Source: Ferranicluibacter quercicola
Lineage (GTDB): Bacteria; Pseudomonadota; Alphaproteobacteria; Rhizobiales; Rhizobiaceae
DNA length: 64,000 nucleotides
Direction: 5' to 3'
Assembly (NCBI RefSeq): GCF_021168455.1
Contig: NZ_JAJOZR010000002.1
Location: forward strand, 186,001-250,000
A program made the translations under genes and the position numbers. The notes beneath the pieces were generated by a model, which worked only from the letters and a program-made list of their open reading frames with translations, ran no database searches and was not told the DNA's origin. Each line of letters begins with the position of its first letter. Positions within the stretch are counted from its first letter, which is position 1. Below, in pieces: positions 26,033 to 35,057 of this stretch.

Positions 26033-26288
26033 CGTCAAAATCCTTCGGAAAAATCCTGCTGTGTTCAAAAGCGTCGGGTCGGGCGATTCACAACGCGGCG
26101 CAACAGAGGTAGCACTGCGAGGTGGCGCTTAGCAAAGCCGGCGTCAAGGGAGGGCGGTTGCTCGCACCTCCCGCGAATGATAAGGATTGCTTACTGCATC
26201 TCTGCTGAAACAGGAATGGGTTTCGCGCGTTATGCCGCGGTGATCCAGGCCTGTCACGACCGGTGCGGCGGCGCATATGGGAGACGTC

Positions 26289-26819
26289 ATGACCTTCCGA
26301 CTGGAAGCCGATACCGTCGGCATGCTTCTTACCGACGTTTCTCGCTTGCTGCGCAGCGCGTTCGACCGGCGGATCAATACCGCCAATCTCGGCGTGACGC
26401 CGGGAGAAGCGCGGGCGCTCATCCAGGTGGCCGTCAACCAGCGCATCAAGCAGGCGGATATCGCCATCCGCATGGGCATCGAGCCGATGACGCTCTCGAC
26501 CTATCTCGACCGGCTGGAGGCGCTCGGCTTCGTCGAGCGCATTCCCGATCCCTCCGACCGCCGCGCAAAGAACGTGGTCGCGACACCGGCGGCCGACGGC
26601 GTGCTGCTGGATATCCGCACCCATGTCCGCGCGCTGATGGACGAGGTGACGGCGGGGCACGATGCGGCGGCGCTCGAGGTCTTGCGGCTCAGCCTGAAGA
26701 TGATGCGCGACAACCTGCACGATCTCGACCGCAATCCGGCGCAGGCAGCCGTGCCGGAGCCGACGCAGGCGCAAGCGGCGGCACCGGCGGAGGCAACGGC
26801 GGATCGAACGCCCTCATGA
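26289..26819 (+). CDS. MarR-family transcriptional regulator
   Basis: A 176-residue winged-helix regulator. The helix-turn-helix and wing are visible as RIKQADIAIRMGIEPMTLSTYLDRLEALGF followed by RIPDPSDRRAKNV. An Ala/Pro/Gln-rich tail follows. The ATG at 26289 has GGGAGA directly upstream; an ATG at 26277 also exists. Its stop overlaps an ATG of the downstream Bcr/CflA exporter frame, so it probably autoregulates a two-gene drug-efflux operon. Confidence 0.9.
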   Translation: MTFRLEADTVGMLLTDVSRLLRSAFDRRINTANLGVTPGEARALIQVAVNQRIKQADIAIRMGIEPMTLSTYLDRLEALGFVERIPDPSDRRAKNVVATPAADGVLLDIRTHVRALMDEVTAGHDAAALEVLRLSLKMMRDNLHDLDRNPAQAAVPEPTQAQAAAPAEATADRTPS

Positions 26820-26839
26820 GAGGTGGAGTCCGCGGGCGC

Positions 26840-28033
26840 ATGAGCGAGCGTCGGACCAGCATTCTGGGCGCGCTGCTGGCAACGCTCGGGCCGATCTCCA
26901 TGTCGATCTACACGCCGGCCATGCCGCAGCTGGTGAGCGCCTTTTCCTCCACCGAGTCGATGATCAAGCTGACGCTGACCGTCTATTTCGCCGGTTTCTC
27001 CGTCGCGCAGCTCGTGTCGGGTCCGTTTTCGGATGCCTTCGGCCGGCGGAACGCGACGCTGCTCTTCGTCGGTATCAATGCGCTCGGCGGCCTGATCTGC
27101 GTGCTCGCGCCCGATGTGACATGGCTGCTTGCCGGGCGGCTGGTGCAGGGCATCGGCGCCTCGGTCGGCATCACGGTGGCGCGCGCCGTCGTGCGCGACC
27201 AGTTCACGGGCGCCGAGGCCTCGCGGATCATGAACCTCATCGGCATCATGCTGGCGATCGGGCCGGCCATGGCGCCGGCCATCGGCGGCTTGCTGCTGGC
27301 CGCTTTCGGCTGGCATGCGATCTTCGTGATGCTGATCGGCTTTTCGCTGACGATCGCTCTTTCCGTGCTCGTCTTCATGCGGGAGACGGGACGGGCCGAT
27401 CCTTCCCTTGCCCGGCCACGGCGGGTCGCTGCCTCCTATCTGGAGGTGCTCGGCGATATCCGGTTTCTCGCGGCGACGGGCGTTCTCGGCGGGGCGATCG
27501 GCTCGCTCTACGCGCAGGCGACCATGTTGCCCTTCATTCTGATCGACCGGGTCGGCCTGTCGCCGACGGCGTTCGGGCTCGGCATGCTCATGCAGTCCGG
27601 GTTCTATTTTCTCGGGTCGGTGTGCCTGCGGCTGACGGCCGCGCGGCTCGGGGGCGAGCGGTCCGTGCAGGTGGGGCTGGCGATGCTCGCCTCGGGCGGT
27701 GCGCTGATCGCGCTCTCCACGCATCTACTCCCGCCGACCTATCTCTCGGTCATGGCGCCGGTCGCCTTTTCGAGCTTCGGCATCGCCTTCCTCACGCCGC
27801 ACATGACGACGGCCGCGCTGCAGTCGTTCCCGCATATCGCGGGATCCGCGTCCGCCATGCTCGGCTTCATCCAGATGGCGAGCGGATTTCTGGGCGGGCT
27901 GGCGGCCGCGCTCGTCGGCGTGCCGTTGATGGCGTTCGGCACGATCGTTCCGCTGATGTGTCTCGGCGCCGTCGTTTCCTACGGGGCGTTCGTGCGCCTG
28001 ACACAGAGCGCCGTGGAGACGCCTGCAGAATAG
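26840..28033 (+). CDS. Bcr/CflA-family MFS efflux transporter
   Basis: A 397-residue inner-membrane exporter with 12 predicted helices. PISMSIYTPAMPQLV in helix 1 and GPFSDAFGRRNATL (motif A) are typical of Bcr/CflA transporters. Substrates in relatives include bicyclomycin, chloramphenicol and sulfonamides, and cannot be predicted here. ATG 26840 has GAGGTGGAG upstream; an alternative ATG at 26816 overlaps the marR stop. It is most likely controlled by that MarR protein. Confidence 0.92.
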   Translation: MSERRTSILGALLATLGPISMSIYTPAMPQLVSAFSSTESMIKLTLTVYFAGFSVAQLVSGPFSDAFGRRNATLLFVGINALGGLICVLAPDVTWLLAGRLVQGIGASVGITVARAVVRDQFTGAEASRIMNLIGIMLAIGPAMAPAIGGLLLAAFGWHAIFVMLIGFSLTIALSVLVFMRETGRADPSLARPRRVAASYLEVLGDIRFLAATGVLGGAIGSLYAQATMLPFILIDRVGLSPTAFGLGMLMQSGFYFLGSVCLRLTAARLGGERSVQVGLAMLASGGALIALSTHLLPPTYLSVMAPVAFSSFGIAFLTPHMTTAALQSFPHIAGSASAMLGFIQMASGFLGGLAAALVGVPLMAFGTIVPLMCLGAVVSYGAFVRLTQSAVETPAE

Positions 28034-28069
28034 GCTCGCGACCGGTCGCCCGGCCGCAGGCCCATCGGC

Positions 28070-29293
28070 TTACTTGCTGCGGTTGCGGGCCGCGAGCGTG
28101 CGCAGGCGCAGCGCATTGAGCTTGATAAAGCCGGCAGCGTCCTTCTGGTCGTAGGCGCCCTGGTCGTCCTCGAAGGTGACGAGCTTGTCGGAGTAGAGCG
28201 ACTTGGCGCTTTCACGGCCGATGACCATGACATTGCCCTTGTAGAGCTTCAGTGTCACTTCGCCTTCCACATGCTCCTGGCTCTTGTCGATCAGGGCCTG
28301 CAGCATGTCGCGCTCGGGCGAGAACCAGAAGCCGTAATAGATCAGCTCCGCGTAGCGCGGCATGATCTCGTCCTTGAGGTGGGCGGCACCCCGGTCGAGC
28401 GTGATGCTTTCGATGGCGCGGTGGGCGGCGAGCAGGATAGTGCCGCCGGGCGTCTCGTAGATGCCGCGCGACTTCATGCCGACGAAGCGGTTTTCCACCA
28501 GATCGAGGCGGCCGATGCCGTTGTCGCGGCCGAGTGCGTTCAAAGCGGTGAGGATCGAGGCGGGGCTCAATTCCTTGCCGTCGATCGAGACGGCGTCGCC
28601 CTTGCGGAAGCCGATCTTGACGGTGGTCGCGACGTCGGGCGCTTCCTCCGGAGAAATGGTGCGCATGTAGACGTAGTTCGGTGCTTCTTGGGCCGGATCC
28701 TCCAGAACCTTGCCTTCGGACGACGAGTGCAGAAGGTTGGCATCGACGGAGAAGGGCGCCTCGCCCTTCTTGTCCTTGGCGACCGGGATCTGGTGTTTCT
28801 CGGCGAATTCGAGAAGATCGGTGCGGCTCTTGAACGACCAGTCGCGCCAGGGGGCGATGATCTTGATATCGGGGTTGAGCGCATAGGCCGAAAGCTCGAA
28901 GCGGACCTGGTCGTTGCCCTTGCCGGTCGCACCGTGTGCGATCGCGTCGGCGCCGGTTTCCCGGGCGATGTCGATCAGGTGCTTGGAGATCAGCGGGCGG
29001 GCGATCGAGGTGCCGAGCAGGTAGACGCCCTCATAGACGGCATTGGCGCGGAACATCGGGAAGACGAAGTCGCGGACGAACTCCTCGCGGACATCCTTGA
29101 TGAAGATGTCCTTGATGCCCATCATCTCGGCCTTCTTGCGCGCCGGCTCCAGTTCCTCGCCCTGCCCGAGATCGGCGGTGAAGGTCACGACCTCCGCGCC
29201 GAGTTCCGTCTGCAGCCACTTGAGGATGATGGAGGTGTCGAGCCCGCCCGAATAAGCGAGCACGACCTTCTTGACGTCTTTGCGAAGTGCCAT
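28070..29293 (-). CDS. argG: Argininosuccinate synthase
   Basis: A 407-residue enzyme of the penultimate step of arginine synthesis, joining citrulline and aspartate with ATP. The ATP pyrophosphatase loop AYSGGLDTS is at residues 13-21, and LIARPLISK-like and AHGATGKGNDQVRFE are conserved segments. Length is normal. It stands alone, 36 bp from the convergent MFS gene; the GCGACCGGTCGC palindrome between them may help end both transcripts. Confidence 0.98.
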   Translation of the reverse strand: MALRKDVKKVVLAYSGGLDTSIILKWLQTELGAEVVTFTADLGQGEELEPARKKAEMMGIKDIFIKDVREEFVRDFVFPMFRANAVYEGVYLLGTSIARPLISKHLIDIARETGADAIAHGATGKGNDQVRFELSAYALNPDIKIIAPWRDWSFKSRTDLLEFAEKHQIPVAKDKKGEAPFSVDANLLHSSSEGKVLEDPAQEAPNYVYMRTISPEEAPDVATTVKIGFRKGDAVSIDGKELSPASILTALNALGRDNGIGRLDLVENRFVGMKSRGIYETPGGTILLAAHRAIESITLDRGAAHLKDEIMPRYAELIYYGFWFSPERDMLQALIDKSQEHVEGEVTLKLYKGNVMVIGRESAKSLYSDKLVTFEDDQGAYDQKDAAGFIKLNALRLRTLAARNRSK

Positions 29294-29447
29294 GGTGATC
29301 CGTTCCGTCTGGGGTAAACGCGCGTAGAGGGGATGAACGACGGCAGAATGCGCCGTTATCTCTTCGAAATGGCGGAACTCTTACTGCATATTCCCGACAT
29401 CCGAAATCCCGCCTCAAGAGAAAATCACGAGCGTAGCATCGTCTCCG

Positions 29448-30110
29448 TCAGATGAGATCGAGGCCCATCTGCCAGAAATCGGCCTCCAGCCGGGTCGCGA
29501 TGCCGAAAATCGCGCAGAGACGCGCGACGGCCGCGTCGTCCAGGCGCGCAAGCCGGCCGTCGAGCCAGTCGATCTCGCTTTGCACGAGCGCCTGATAGTC
29601 GGGGCTCGCATACATCTCGATCCAGGCCGTATAGGGATTTCCGTCCGTTTTCAGGAAGGGCTGGGCCTTGAGCCAGAGCGCAATCTCGCCATAGCCGATG
29701 ATGCAGGGCGCAAGCGCCACATGCAGGTCGAGCAGGTCTCCGTGCAGGCCGGTTTCGAGAACGTAATCGGTATAGGCAAGGGTCGCGGGCGATGGCGGGA
29801 GGTCGGCGAGAGCGTTTTCCGGAATGCCCCATTCGGCGCAGTAGCCGACATGCAGGCCGATTTCCACGTCCACGATGGCCTTGAGACTGTCCAGCCCCTG
29901 GCGGATTTCATCGAGATCGCGGCTCTTGTAGACGGCGAGGCCCCAGGCGCGGGCGAACTGGACGAGAAAGAGATAGTCCTGCTTGAGATAATGGCGGAAG
30001 GCCTCTTCGGGCAGCGTTCCCGCACCCAGCCGGCACACGAAGTCATGCTCGCGATAGGCCTGCCACTCCCCGGCATTCCGGCTCTTCAGCGTTTCGAAAG
30101 ACGATATCAT
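29448..30110 (-). CDS. tenA: TenA-family aminopyrimidine aminohydrolase (thiaminase II)
   Basis: A 220-residue all-helical enzyme salvaging thiamine breakdown products by hydrolysing 4-amino-5-aminomethyl-2-methylpyrimidine. The active-site cysteine is in ALAPCIIGYGEI, and HYLKQDYLFLVQFARAW and the C-terminal Glu region match TenA. Start ATG 30110 has AAGGG eight bases upstream. No other thiamine gene and no TPP riboswitch are seen nearby. It is divergent from a LysE exporter. Confidence 0.9.
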   Translation of the reverse strand: MISSFETLKSRNAGEWQAYREHDFVCRLGAGTLPEEAFRHYLKQDYLFLVQFARAWGLAVYKSRDLDEIRQGLDSLKAIVDVEIGLHVGYCAEWGIPENALADLPPSPATLAYTDYVLETGLHGDLLDLHVALAPCIIGYGEIALWLKAQPFLKTDGNPYTAWIEMYASPDYQALVQSEIDWLDGRLARLDDAAVARLCAIFGIATRLEADFWQMGLDLI

Positions 30111-30206
30111 GCGGGTGCCCTTCAGCGAGGATGGGGAGCTTCTTGCCTTGCCTGGGAATAGCTGCAAAAGCTGGCGAAGCACAGAACCCTTCTGCGAGAC
30201 GATGCC

Positions 30207-30848
30207 ATGGACTTCATTCCCAGCCTGCCGACGCTGCTGGCCTTTGCCGCCGCAAGTCTTCTGCTTGCGATCACGCCCGGCCCCGACATGACGCTGTGGA
30301 TCAGCCGGGCGCTGTCGCAGGGCCGAGCGGCGGCCTTCCAGGTCAGTTTAGGAACCAACCTCGGGTGCCTGGTGCATACCTTCCTCGTCGCCTTCGGCGT
30401 CTCGGCGCTGGTCACGGCGTCGCCGACCGCCTTCTTTGTCCTGAAAACCGGCGGTGCGGCCTATCTGCTCTATATCGCCGTTCAGGCGATCCGCTACGGG
30501 TCGAGCCTGTCGGTCAAGCGCGTGGCGGCTCCCAAGGCCTCGCCGGTGGCGAATATCCTGTCCGGCCTGTCGGTCAATCTGCTCAATCCCAAGGTCATCA
30601 TCTTCTTCATGACCTTCCTGCCGCAATTCGTCACGGCGGGCGATCCGAACCTGCGAACGAAGCTGATCGTGCTCGGACTGATCCTGATCGCCGTGTCCCT
30701 GCCGATCAACATCGCCGTCGTGCTGACGGCGGATCGGCTATCGGGATGGCTTCAGGCACGACCGGGCGTCATGCGCACCATCGACTACGTGTTTGCCGGG
30801 GTGTTTTCGTTGTTCGCGGTGAAGATCGTGCTGACGCAGGCGCGATAG
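30207..30848 (+). CDS. LysE/RhtB-family amino-acid exporter
   Basis: A 213-residue inner-membrane protein with about six helices. LLLAITPGPDMTLWISRALSQG near the N-terminus is the LysE/RhtB signature, and NLLNPKVIIFFMTFLPQF is the second conserved block. Relatives export lysine, homoserine, threonine or leucine. The substrate here is unknown. Confidence 0.92.
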   Translation: MDFIPSLPTLLAFAAASLLLAITPGPDMTLWISRALSQGRAAAFQVSLGTNLGCLVHTFLVAFGVSALVTASPTAFFVLKTGGAAYLLYIAVQAIRYGSSLSVKRVAAPKASPVANILSGLSVNLLNPKVIIFFMTFLPQFVTAGDPNLRTKLIVLGLILIAVSLPINIAVVLTADRLSGWLQARPGVMRTIDYVFAGVFSLFAVKIVLTQAR

Positions 30849-30851
30849 GCG

Positions 30852-30971
30852 TCACTTGCCGGGATTGTTTTCCGGCCTGCGGTCTTTGCGTGTCACGAAA
30901 AGCATCAACGCGCCGATCAGCAAGCCGCCGATCGGCATGATCAGCATGGTCAGGAACTGTTCTGTGCTCAT
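30852..30971 (-). CDS. Tiny single-span membrane protein (39 aa)
   Basis: A 39-residue protein beginning MSTEQFLTML, one hydrophobic helix (about 6-26), then a basic tail VTRKDRRPENNPGK. Its ATG overlaps the stop of the 73-aa gene upstream as ATGA, which is good evidence that it is translated. A longer frame up to 31034 would ignore this coupling. Function unknown; I recognise no family. Confidence 0.6.
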   Translation of the reverse strand: MSTEQFLTMLIMPIGGLLIGALMLFVTRKDRRPENNPGK

Positions 30972-31189
30972 GGCTTCAGTCCTTTCAGCACGGATCGTGC
31001 AATGAAATGTAGGCCCACCGAACTGGAAATGCAAACGAAGCAGACGACGGCCACCGTCATGCCGGGCGCGGCCCCGCTATTCAGCCAGCCGATTGCAGGT
31101 GCAAACCCTCCAACGGCGAAGATAGCGATGGCAACACCATTCAGATAGGTCGCCGTCAGCTTCGTTCGCTCGTTGTGGATCAGGCTCAT
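30968..31189 (-). CDS. Small two-span membrane protein (73 aa)
   Basis: A 73-residue protein with two predicted helices (about 13-36 and 43-66). It starts one base after the rlmN stop codon (31191) and overlaps the next tiny gene by ATGA. The tight packing suggests cotranslation with rlmN. Function unknown. Confidence 0.65.
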   Translation of the reverse strand: MSLIHNERTKLTATYLNGVAIAIFAVGGFAPAIGWLNSGAAPGMTVAVVCFVCISSSVGLHFIARSVLKGLKP

Positions 31190-31190
31190 C

Positions 31191-32420
31191 TCAATCGTCG
31201 GCGCCGTGATTGGCGATCATCATCGCTTCGAAGGCCATGCGATCGACCTTGCGCATGCGCTCGGATTCCGATTTCAGCTGGCCGCAGGCGGCCAGGATGT
31301 CCCGGCCGCGGGGGGTGCGGATGGGCGAGGCATAGCCTGCGGCGTTGATGAAGTCGGCGAATTTCTCGATCTGGTCCCAGGAGGAGCACTGGTAGTTCGT
31401 GCCGGGCCAGGGATTGAAGGGGATAAGGTTGATCTTGGCGGGCACGCCCTTCAAGAGCTTCACCAGCTCCTTGGCATCCTCCAGACTGTCGTTCACGCCT
31501 TCCAGCATCACATATTCGAAGGTGATGCGGCGGGCATTGGAGAGGCCGGGATAGGCGCGGCAGGCGTCCATCAGGTCCTTCAGCGGATATTTCTTGTTGA
31601 TCGGCACCAGCATGTCGCGCAGGTCGTCGCGCACGGCATGGAGCGAGATCGCAAGCATGACGCCGATTTCCTCGCCGGTGCGGTAGATTTCCGGCACGAT
31701 GCCCGAGGTCGACAGCGTCACGCGGCGCTTCGACAGGGACAGGCCATCGCCATCGGTCGCGATCAGCAGCGCGGTCTTGACGCTTTCGAAGTTGTAGAGC
31801 GGTTCGCCCATGCCCATCATCACGACGTTGGAGACCTTGCGGCCTTCGGCCGGCGCGATCGTGCCGGGGGGCGTGTCGCGATCCGGAAAGTCGCCGAGGC
31901 GGTCGCGGGCGAGCAGCAGCTGGGCGAGGATCTCCTCCGCCGTCAGGTTGCGCACGAGCTTCTGCGTGCCCGTGTGGCAGAAGGAACAGGTGAGCGTGCA
32001 GCCGACCTGGCTGGAGATGCAGAGCGTTCCCCGGCCTTCCTCGGGGATGTAGACCGTCTCGATCTCGACCGGGCGACCGGCACCGCGCGCCGGAAAGCGC
32101 AGCAGCCATTTCCGTGTCCCGTCGGTGGAGATCTGCTCCTCCACGACCTCGGGTCGGGCAATGGTGAAATGCCGCTTCAGGGTTTCCCGCATATCCTTAG
32201 AGACGTTCGTCATATGGTCGAAATCCGAGACGCCGCGGACATAGAGCCAGTGCCAGAGCTGGCTGACGCGCATCTTCACCTGCCGCTCGGCCACGCCGAC
32301 CTCGGCCAGCGCCTTGCCCATCTCCTCGCGGGTGAGGCCGATGAGGGAGGGCATTTCCTGCAGTGCCGCCGGCCGTGTGGCAGGACGTGCGGGGCGGTCG
32401 AGGGAAAGCATGTCGGTCAT
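31191..32420 (-). CDS. rlmN: 23S rRNA (adenine-C2)-methyltransferase RlmN
   Basis: A 409-residue radical-SAM enzyme that methylates C2 of A2503 in 23S rRNA and of A37 in some tRNAs. The cluster motif is CSFCHTG; the methyl-carrying cysteine near the C-terminus lies in AACGQLKSE. PALQEMPSLIGLTREEM and MGMGEPLYNFESV are family hallmarks. Two tiny membrane-protein genes follow without a gap. Confidence 0.97.
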   Translation of the reverse strand: MTDMLSLDRPARPATRPAALQEMPSLIGLTREEMGKALAEVGVAERQVKMRVSQLWHWLYVRGVSDFDHMTNVSKDMRETLKRHFTIARPEVVEEQISTDGTRKWLLRFPARGAGRPVEIETVYIPEEGRGTLCISSQVGCTLTCSFCHTGTQKLVRNLTAEEILAQLLLARDRLGDFPDRDTPPGTIAPAEGRKVSNVVMMGMGEPLYNFESVKTALLIATDGDGLSLSKRRVTLSTSGIVPEIYRTGEEIGVMLAISLHAVRDDLRDMLVPINKKYPLKDLMDACRAYPGLSNARRITFEYVMLEGVNDSLEDAKELVKLLKGVPAKINLIPFNPWPGTNYQCSSWDQIEKFADFINAAGYASPIRTPRGRDILAACGQLKSESERMRKVDRMAFEAMMIANHGADD

Positions 32421-32628
32421 AAACAGTGTTCCTGTCGCAGCTTTGCCCGCAACGCCGAACGGTTCCCCGGTCGGCTGGACGAGAGGGACGGCAGGGCGGA
32501 ACGGAAGCAGGCACTATAAGGCGCATGGGGAGCGTCTCACCCGTGCGGCATGTCGTTGTTGCGGCGTCTAGCACGAATTTGGCCGGGCGTCACCTCCTGC
32601 AGGCGGGCGCCGTGCGGGCGAAACGACA

Positions 32629-32649
32629 AAGGCCGGCGAGGCCGGCCTT
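32629..32649 (-). terminator. Rho-independent terminator after the IalB gene
   Basis: On the minus strand AAGGCCGG pairs with CCGGCCTT across CCTCG, followed by TGTCGTTT, 26 bp past the stop. Confidence 0.7.
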
Positions 32650-32674
32650 CCATCGATCCGCTGTACAGAGGGCC

Positions 32675-33178
32675 TTACTTGCAGCTCTCGATCTGCTTCA
32701 GGGCCGCCGAGATGCCGGAGAGCGAGTAGGAATAGTTGGTCTGCGTGCCCTTGCGCGACTTTGCGACCACGGACATGGCCTTGCCGACCTTCATGGCCGC
32801 CACCAGAGCCGGCTCTTCGGCGGCGTTCTCGACCCAGGCGGAGTTGCCCTTGGTGAACAGCGTGAAGTTCTTGGCGTCGATGGTCACGGTGACCTTGGAG
32901 TTTTCCTGCAGGGCATAGCCCATCATGGCCTGCGGCTCGTAGGAAATGTTCTGTCCGGGACGCTGCGAGACCAGGAAGAAGATATCGCCGTGATCGACAT
33001 TGGCGGGGCTCTTTTCCTTCGGCACCGACAGGACGTAGCAGACCTTCGACTTGCCTGACTGGTAGGAATAGGCCCCCCAGGCGTTGAACTGCTGGATGCG
33101 CGTCGGAGACTGTGCCGAAGCGATGCCTGCGCCAGCGAGAAGGAGTGCGAGTGCGGTTGAGAGCTGTCTTACAAACAT
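32675..33178 (-). CDS. Invasion-associated locus B (IalB) family protein
   Basis: A 167-residue exported protein. A Sec signal peptide covers residues 1-22 (ends GIASA). The mature protein contains WGAYSY, KVCYVLSVPKEKSP and a C-terminal Cys (IESCK), likely forming the family disulfide with the Cys in KVCYV. IalB proteins were named for Bartonella erythrocyte invasion but are widespread in free-living rhizobia. Start ATG 33178 directly begins the signal peptide. Confidence 0.88.
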   Translation of the reverse strand: MFVRQLSTALALLLAGAGIASAQSPTRIQQFNAWGAYSYQSGKSKVCYVLSVPKEKSPANVDHGDIFFLVSQRPGQNISYEPQAMMGYALQENSKVTVTIDAKNFTLFTKGNSAWVENAAEEPALVAAMKVGKAMSVVAKSRKGTQTNYSYSLSGISAALKQIESCK

Positions 33179-33646
33179 CTTGTCCTGCCGGTTGTCTTGC
33201 TGCCAGCGCCCGTCCGATGCCGGGCGATGCATGGTCGCGATTACGATTATTGTGACTTCATTCAGGTTACCAAACCGTCAACACCACAAGAATAAGGCGG
33301 GAACGTGCGGAAACGGTACGCAACAGCCGCCCCGTGCATCGTTCGCGGCGACCGGCATCCTTGCCGGACCCGCCGTGCCTTCGTCCTGGATGGCGCTCTC
33401 AGACAGCCTGTTCGTCCTATCGGGGCTTTCGGGTTCGACGCGCCGCCGACATCCGCGGTCTGCGGCTGCCTTACGTGTTTCGAAAGGGTCAGGTAGGATC
33501 GGAAACGGTCCGATTTCGCGATAAATTCACCCCGATGGGCCGGTAATGTCACAAAGAATCGGGCAACAGTTTGACGTTTTCCGAATCAGCTTTACCTCTT
33601 GTTTCACATACACCAGATCTTGGGCTCGGAGGCCCTGAAGGCAGGC
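33179..33646. other. Divergent intergenic region, 468 bp
   Basis: Separates IalB (minus) from the ECF sigma gene (plus). No convincing gene: the open frames inside are short, mutually overlapping and lack family sequence. An inverted repeat ATCGGA/TCCGAT around AACGG lies at 33498-33514, and the stretch 33545-33610 is locally AT-rich and may carry the sigma-gene promoter. I could not define boxes. Confidence 0.5.
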
Positions 33647-34219
33647 ATGACAGGGGACGCGAGACAGCATTTCGCAGGGCTGGCGGATGCCGTCGCGAAA
33701 CAGCGGGACCAAGCCGCTTTCGCCGAACTGTTTCATTTTTTCGCTCCCCGGCTGAAATCCTTCCTGCTGCGACAGAACACGCCGTCCAACGAGGCGGAGG
33801 AGATCGTGCAGGAGGTCATGATCGTCCTCTGGCACAAGGCGGATCTCTACGACGCCGAGAAGTCCTCGCTGTCCACCTGGCTCTTCCGGATCGCGCGAAA
33901 CCGGCGTATCGACGCCGCACGGCGGCAGTTGACGCGCAAGCTGGACGAGAAGGACCCTCTTCTTTTACCGGCCGCACCGCCTGCGCCGGACGAGCTCGTC
34001 CAGAGCGGCGATCGGGAGGATGTGGTGCGCACGGCGCTGGCCAAGCTTCCGAGCGAGCAGCTCAAGCTGATCCAGCTCGCCTTTTTCTTCGGACAGTCGC
34101 ATTCGCAAATCGCCGCCTCGACCGGCCTGCCCCTTGGCACGGTGAAGTCGCGGATCCGGCTTGCCTTTGGAAAGCTGCGCACGCTTCTTCACGATGACGG
34201 CATCGACGGGACGGAATAG
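33647..34219 (+). CDS. ECF-type RNA polymerase sigma factor
   Basis: A 190-residue sigma-70 group 4 protein. Region 2 is visible as LFHFFAPRLKSFLLRQN, EEIVQEVMIVLWHKA and LSTWLFRIARNRRIDAARR; region 4 as LPSEQLKLIQLAFFFGQSHSQIAASTGLPLGTVKSRIRLAFGKL. It resembles RpoE/ECF11-type factors, which usually pair with a zinc anti-sigma (ChrR) encoded just downstream. None is present here: the next gene is convergent. The ATG at 33647 follows GAAGGC; an upstream TTG at 33599 would add 16 unconserved residues. Confidence 0.9.
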   Translation: MTGDARQHFAGLADAVAKQRDQAAFAELFHFFAPRLKSFLLRQNTPSNEAEEIVQEVMIVLWHKADLYDAEKSSLSTWLFRIARNRRIDAARRQLTRKLDEKDPLLLPAAPPAPDELVQSGDREDVVRTALAKLPSEQLKLIQLAFFFGQSHSQIAASTGLPLGTVKSRIRLAFGKLRTLLHDDGIDGTE

Positions 34220-34239
34220 GGGTTTCCCGCCGTATCGGG

Positions 34240-34638
34240 TCAGGCAGCGAGGCCTTCCTCGCCGAGCGCCGTGTCCGCCTTGCCGTAATGCTCCTCCTTG
34301 ATCTGGCCGCTGATGGCGGCGAAGGCTGCGGTCAGCACCGCGATATCGTCGGAAAAGCCGACCATGGCGAGAACGTCGGGCAGGACGTCGAACGGCATGA
34401 CGAAATAGGCGAGCGCGCCCAGCAGGATGCCGCGGGTACGCAGCGGCGTCGCAGGGTCCATGGCGCAATAATAGGCGGCGACGAGGTCACGGCTGAAGGG
34501 AACCTGTCGCACGGCACGCTTGAGGGTCGGCCAGAACCGGCGGCGAACCTTCTGCGCCTTGGATTCCTGCTCGCTACGGTCGCCCGGCAGGAGAATTTCG
34601 CCGATCTTGACCTCGTCCATCGTCGTTTCCGCTTTCAT
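34240..34638 (-). CDS. YkvA family (DUF1232) protein
   Basis: A 132-residue protein with the DUF1232 core YYCAMDPATPLRTRGILLGALAYFVMPFDVLPD followed by GFSDDIAVLTAA. One or two hydrophobic helices are in that core. Function unknown. Start could be ATG 34638 (GAGG upstream) or 34620 (GGAAA upstream). It converges on the ECF sigma gene with 20 bp between. Confidence 0.88.
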   Translation of the reverse strand: MKAETTMDEVKIGEILLPGDRSEQESKAQKVRRRFWPTLKRAVRQVPFSRDLVAAYYCAMDPATPLRTRGILLGALAYFVMPFDVLPDVLAMVGFSDDIAVLTAAFAAISGQIKEEHYGKADTALGEEGLAA

Positions 34639-34702
34639 GCGCCATACCTCGCTGTTCTCTCATTGCAGATATGGGAAAACATTCGGGCAATTCAAACGAT
34701 GG

Positions 34703-35011
34703 TCATGCGCGCGCGTGCGATGCGGCCGCCTCCATGCGCGCCGCGAGTGCGAGGTCGAGCGCCGTCACGCCTCTGGCGGTGTGCGTCGTCAGCGTCACGT
34801 CGACGCGATTGTAGACGTTGAACCATTCCGGGTGATGATCGAGCTTCTCCGCGGCCAGCGCGCTCTGGCTCATGAAGCCGAAAGCCTCGACGAAGGAGGG
34901 GAAGTGGTAGGTCTTCTCGATGGCAGACCCGTCCGCCGACAAGGACCAGCCGGTAAGGTCCGCAAGCCCTTCGGCGATATCGTCGGCGTTCAGTCTGTCG
35001 CGCTTGGTCAT
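34703..35011 (-). CDS. phhB: 4a-hydroxytetrahydrobiopterin dehydratase
   Basis: A 102-residue pterin-4a-carbinolamine dehydratase (PCD/DCoH). The catalytic histidines are in EKLDHHPEWFNVYNRV, and THTARGVTALD closes the fold. It regenerates pterin cofactor for aromatic amino-acid hydroxylases; no hydroxylase is in the window. Length is normal. Confidence 0.93.
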   Translation of the reverse strand: MTKRDRLNADDIAEGLADLTGWSLSADGSAIEKTYHFPSFVEAFGFMSQSALAAEKLDHHPEWFNVYNRVDVTLTTHTARGVTALDLALAARMEAAASHARA

Positions 35012-35057
35012 GCCGGTTCCTTCCCGTCTTCCGTCGGCACCGGAGGGTGCCGTGCGG

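Noticed and set aside
30111..30206. Possible TPP riboswitch before tenA
   Set aside because: The gap is under 100 bp and lacks the conserved thi-box sequence (CTGAGA...ACCTGATC-type elements).
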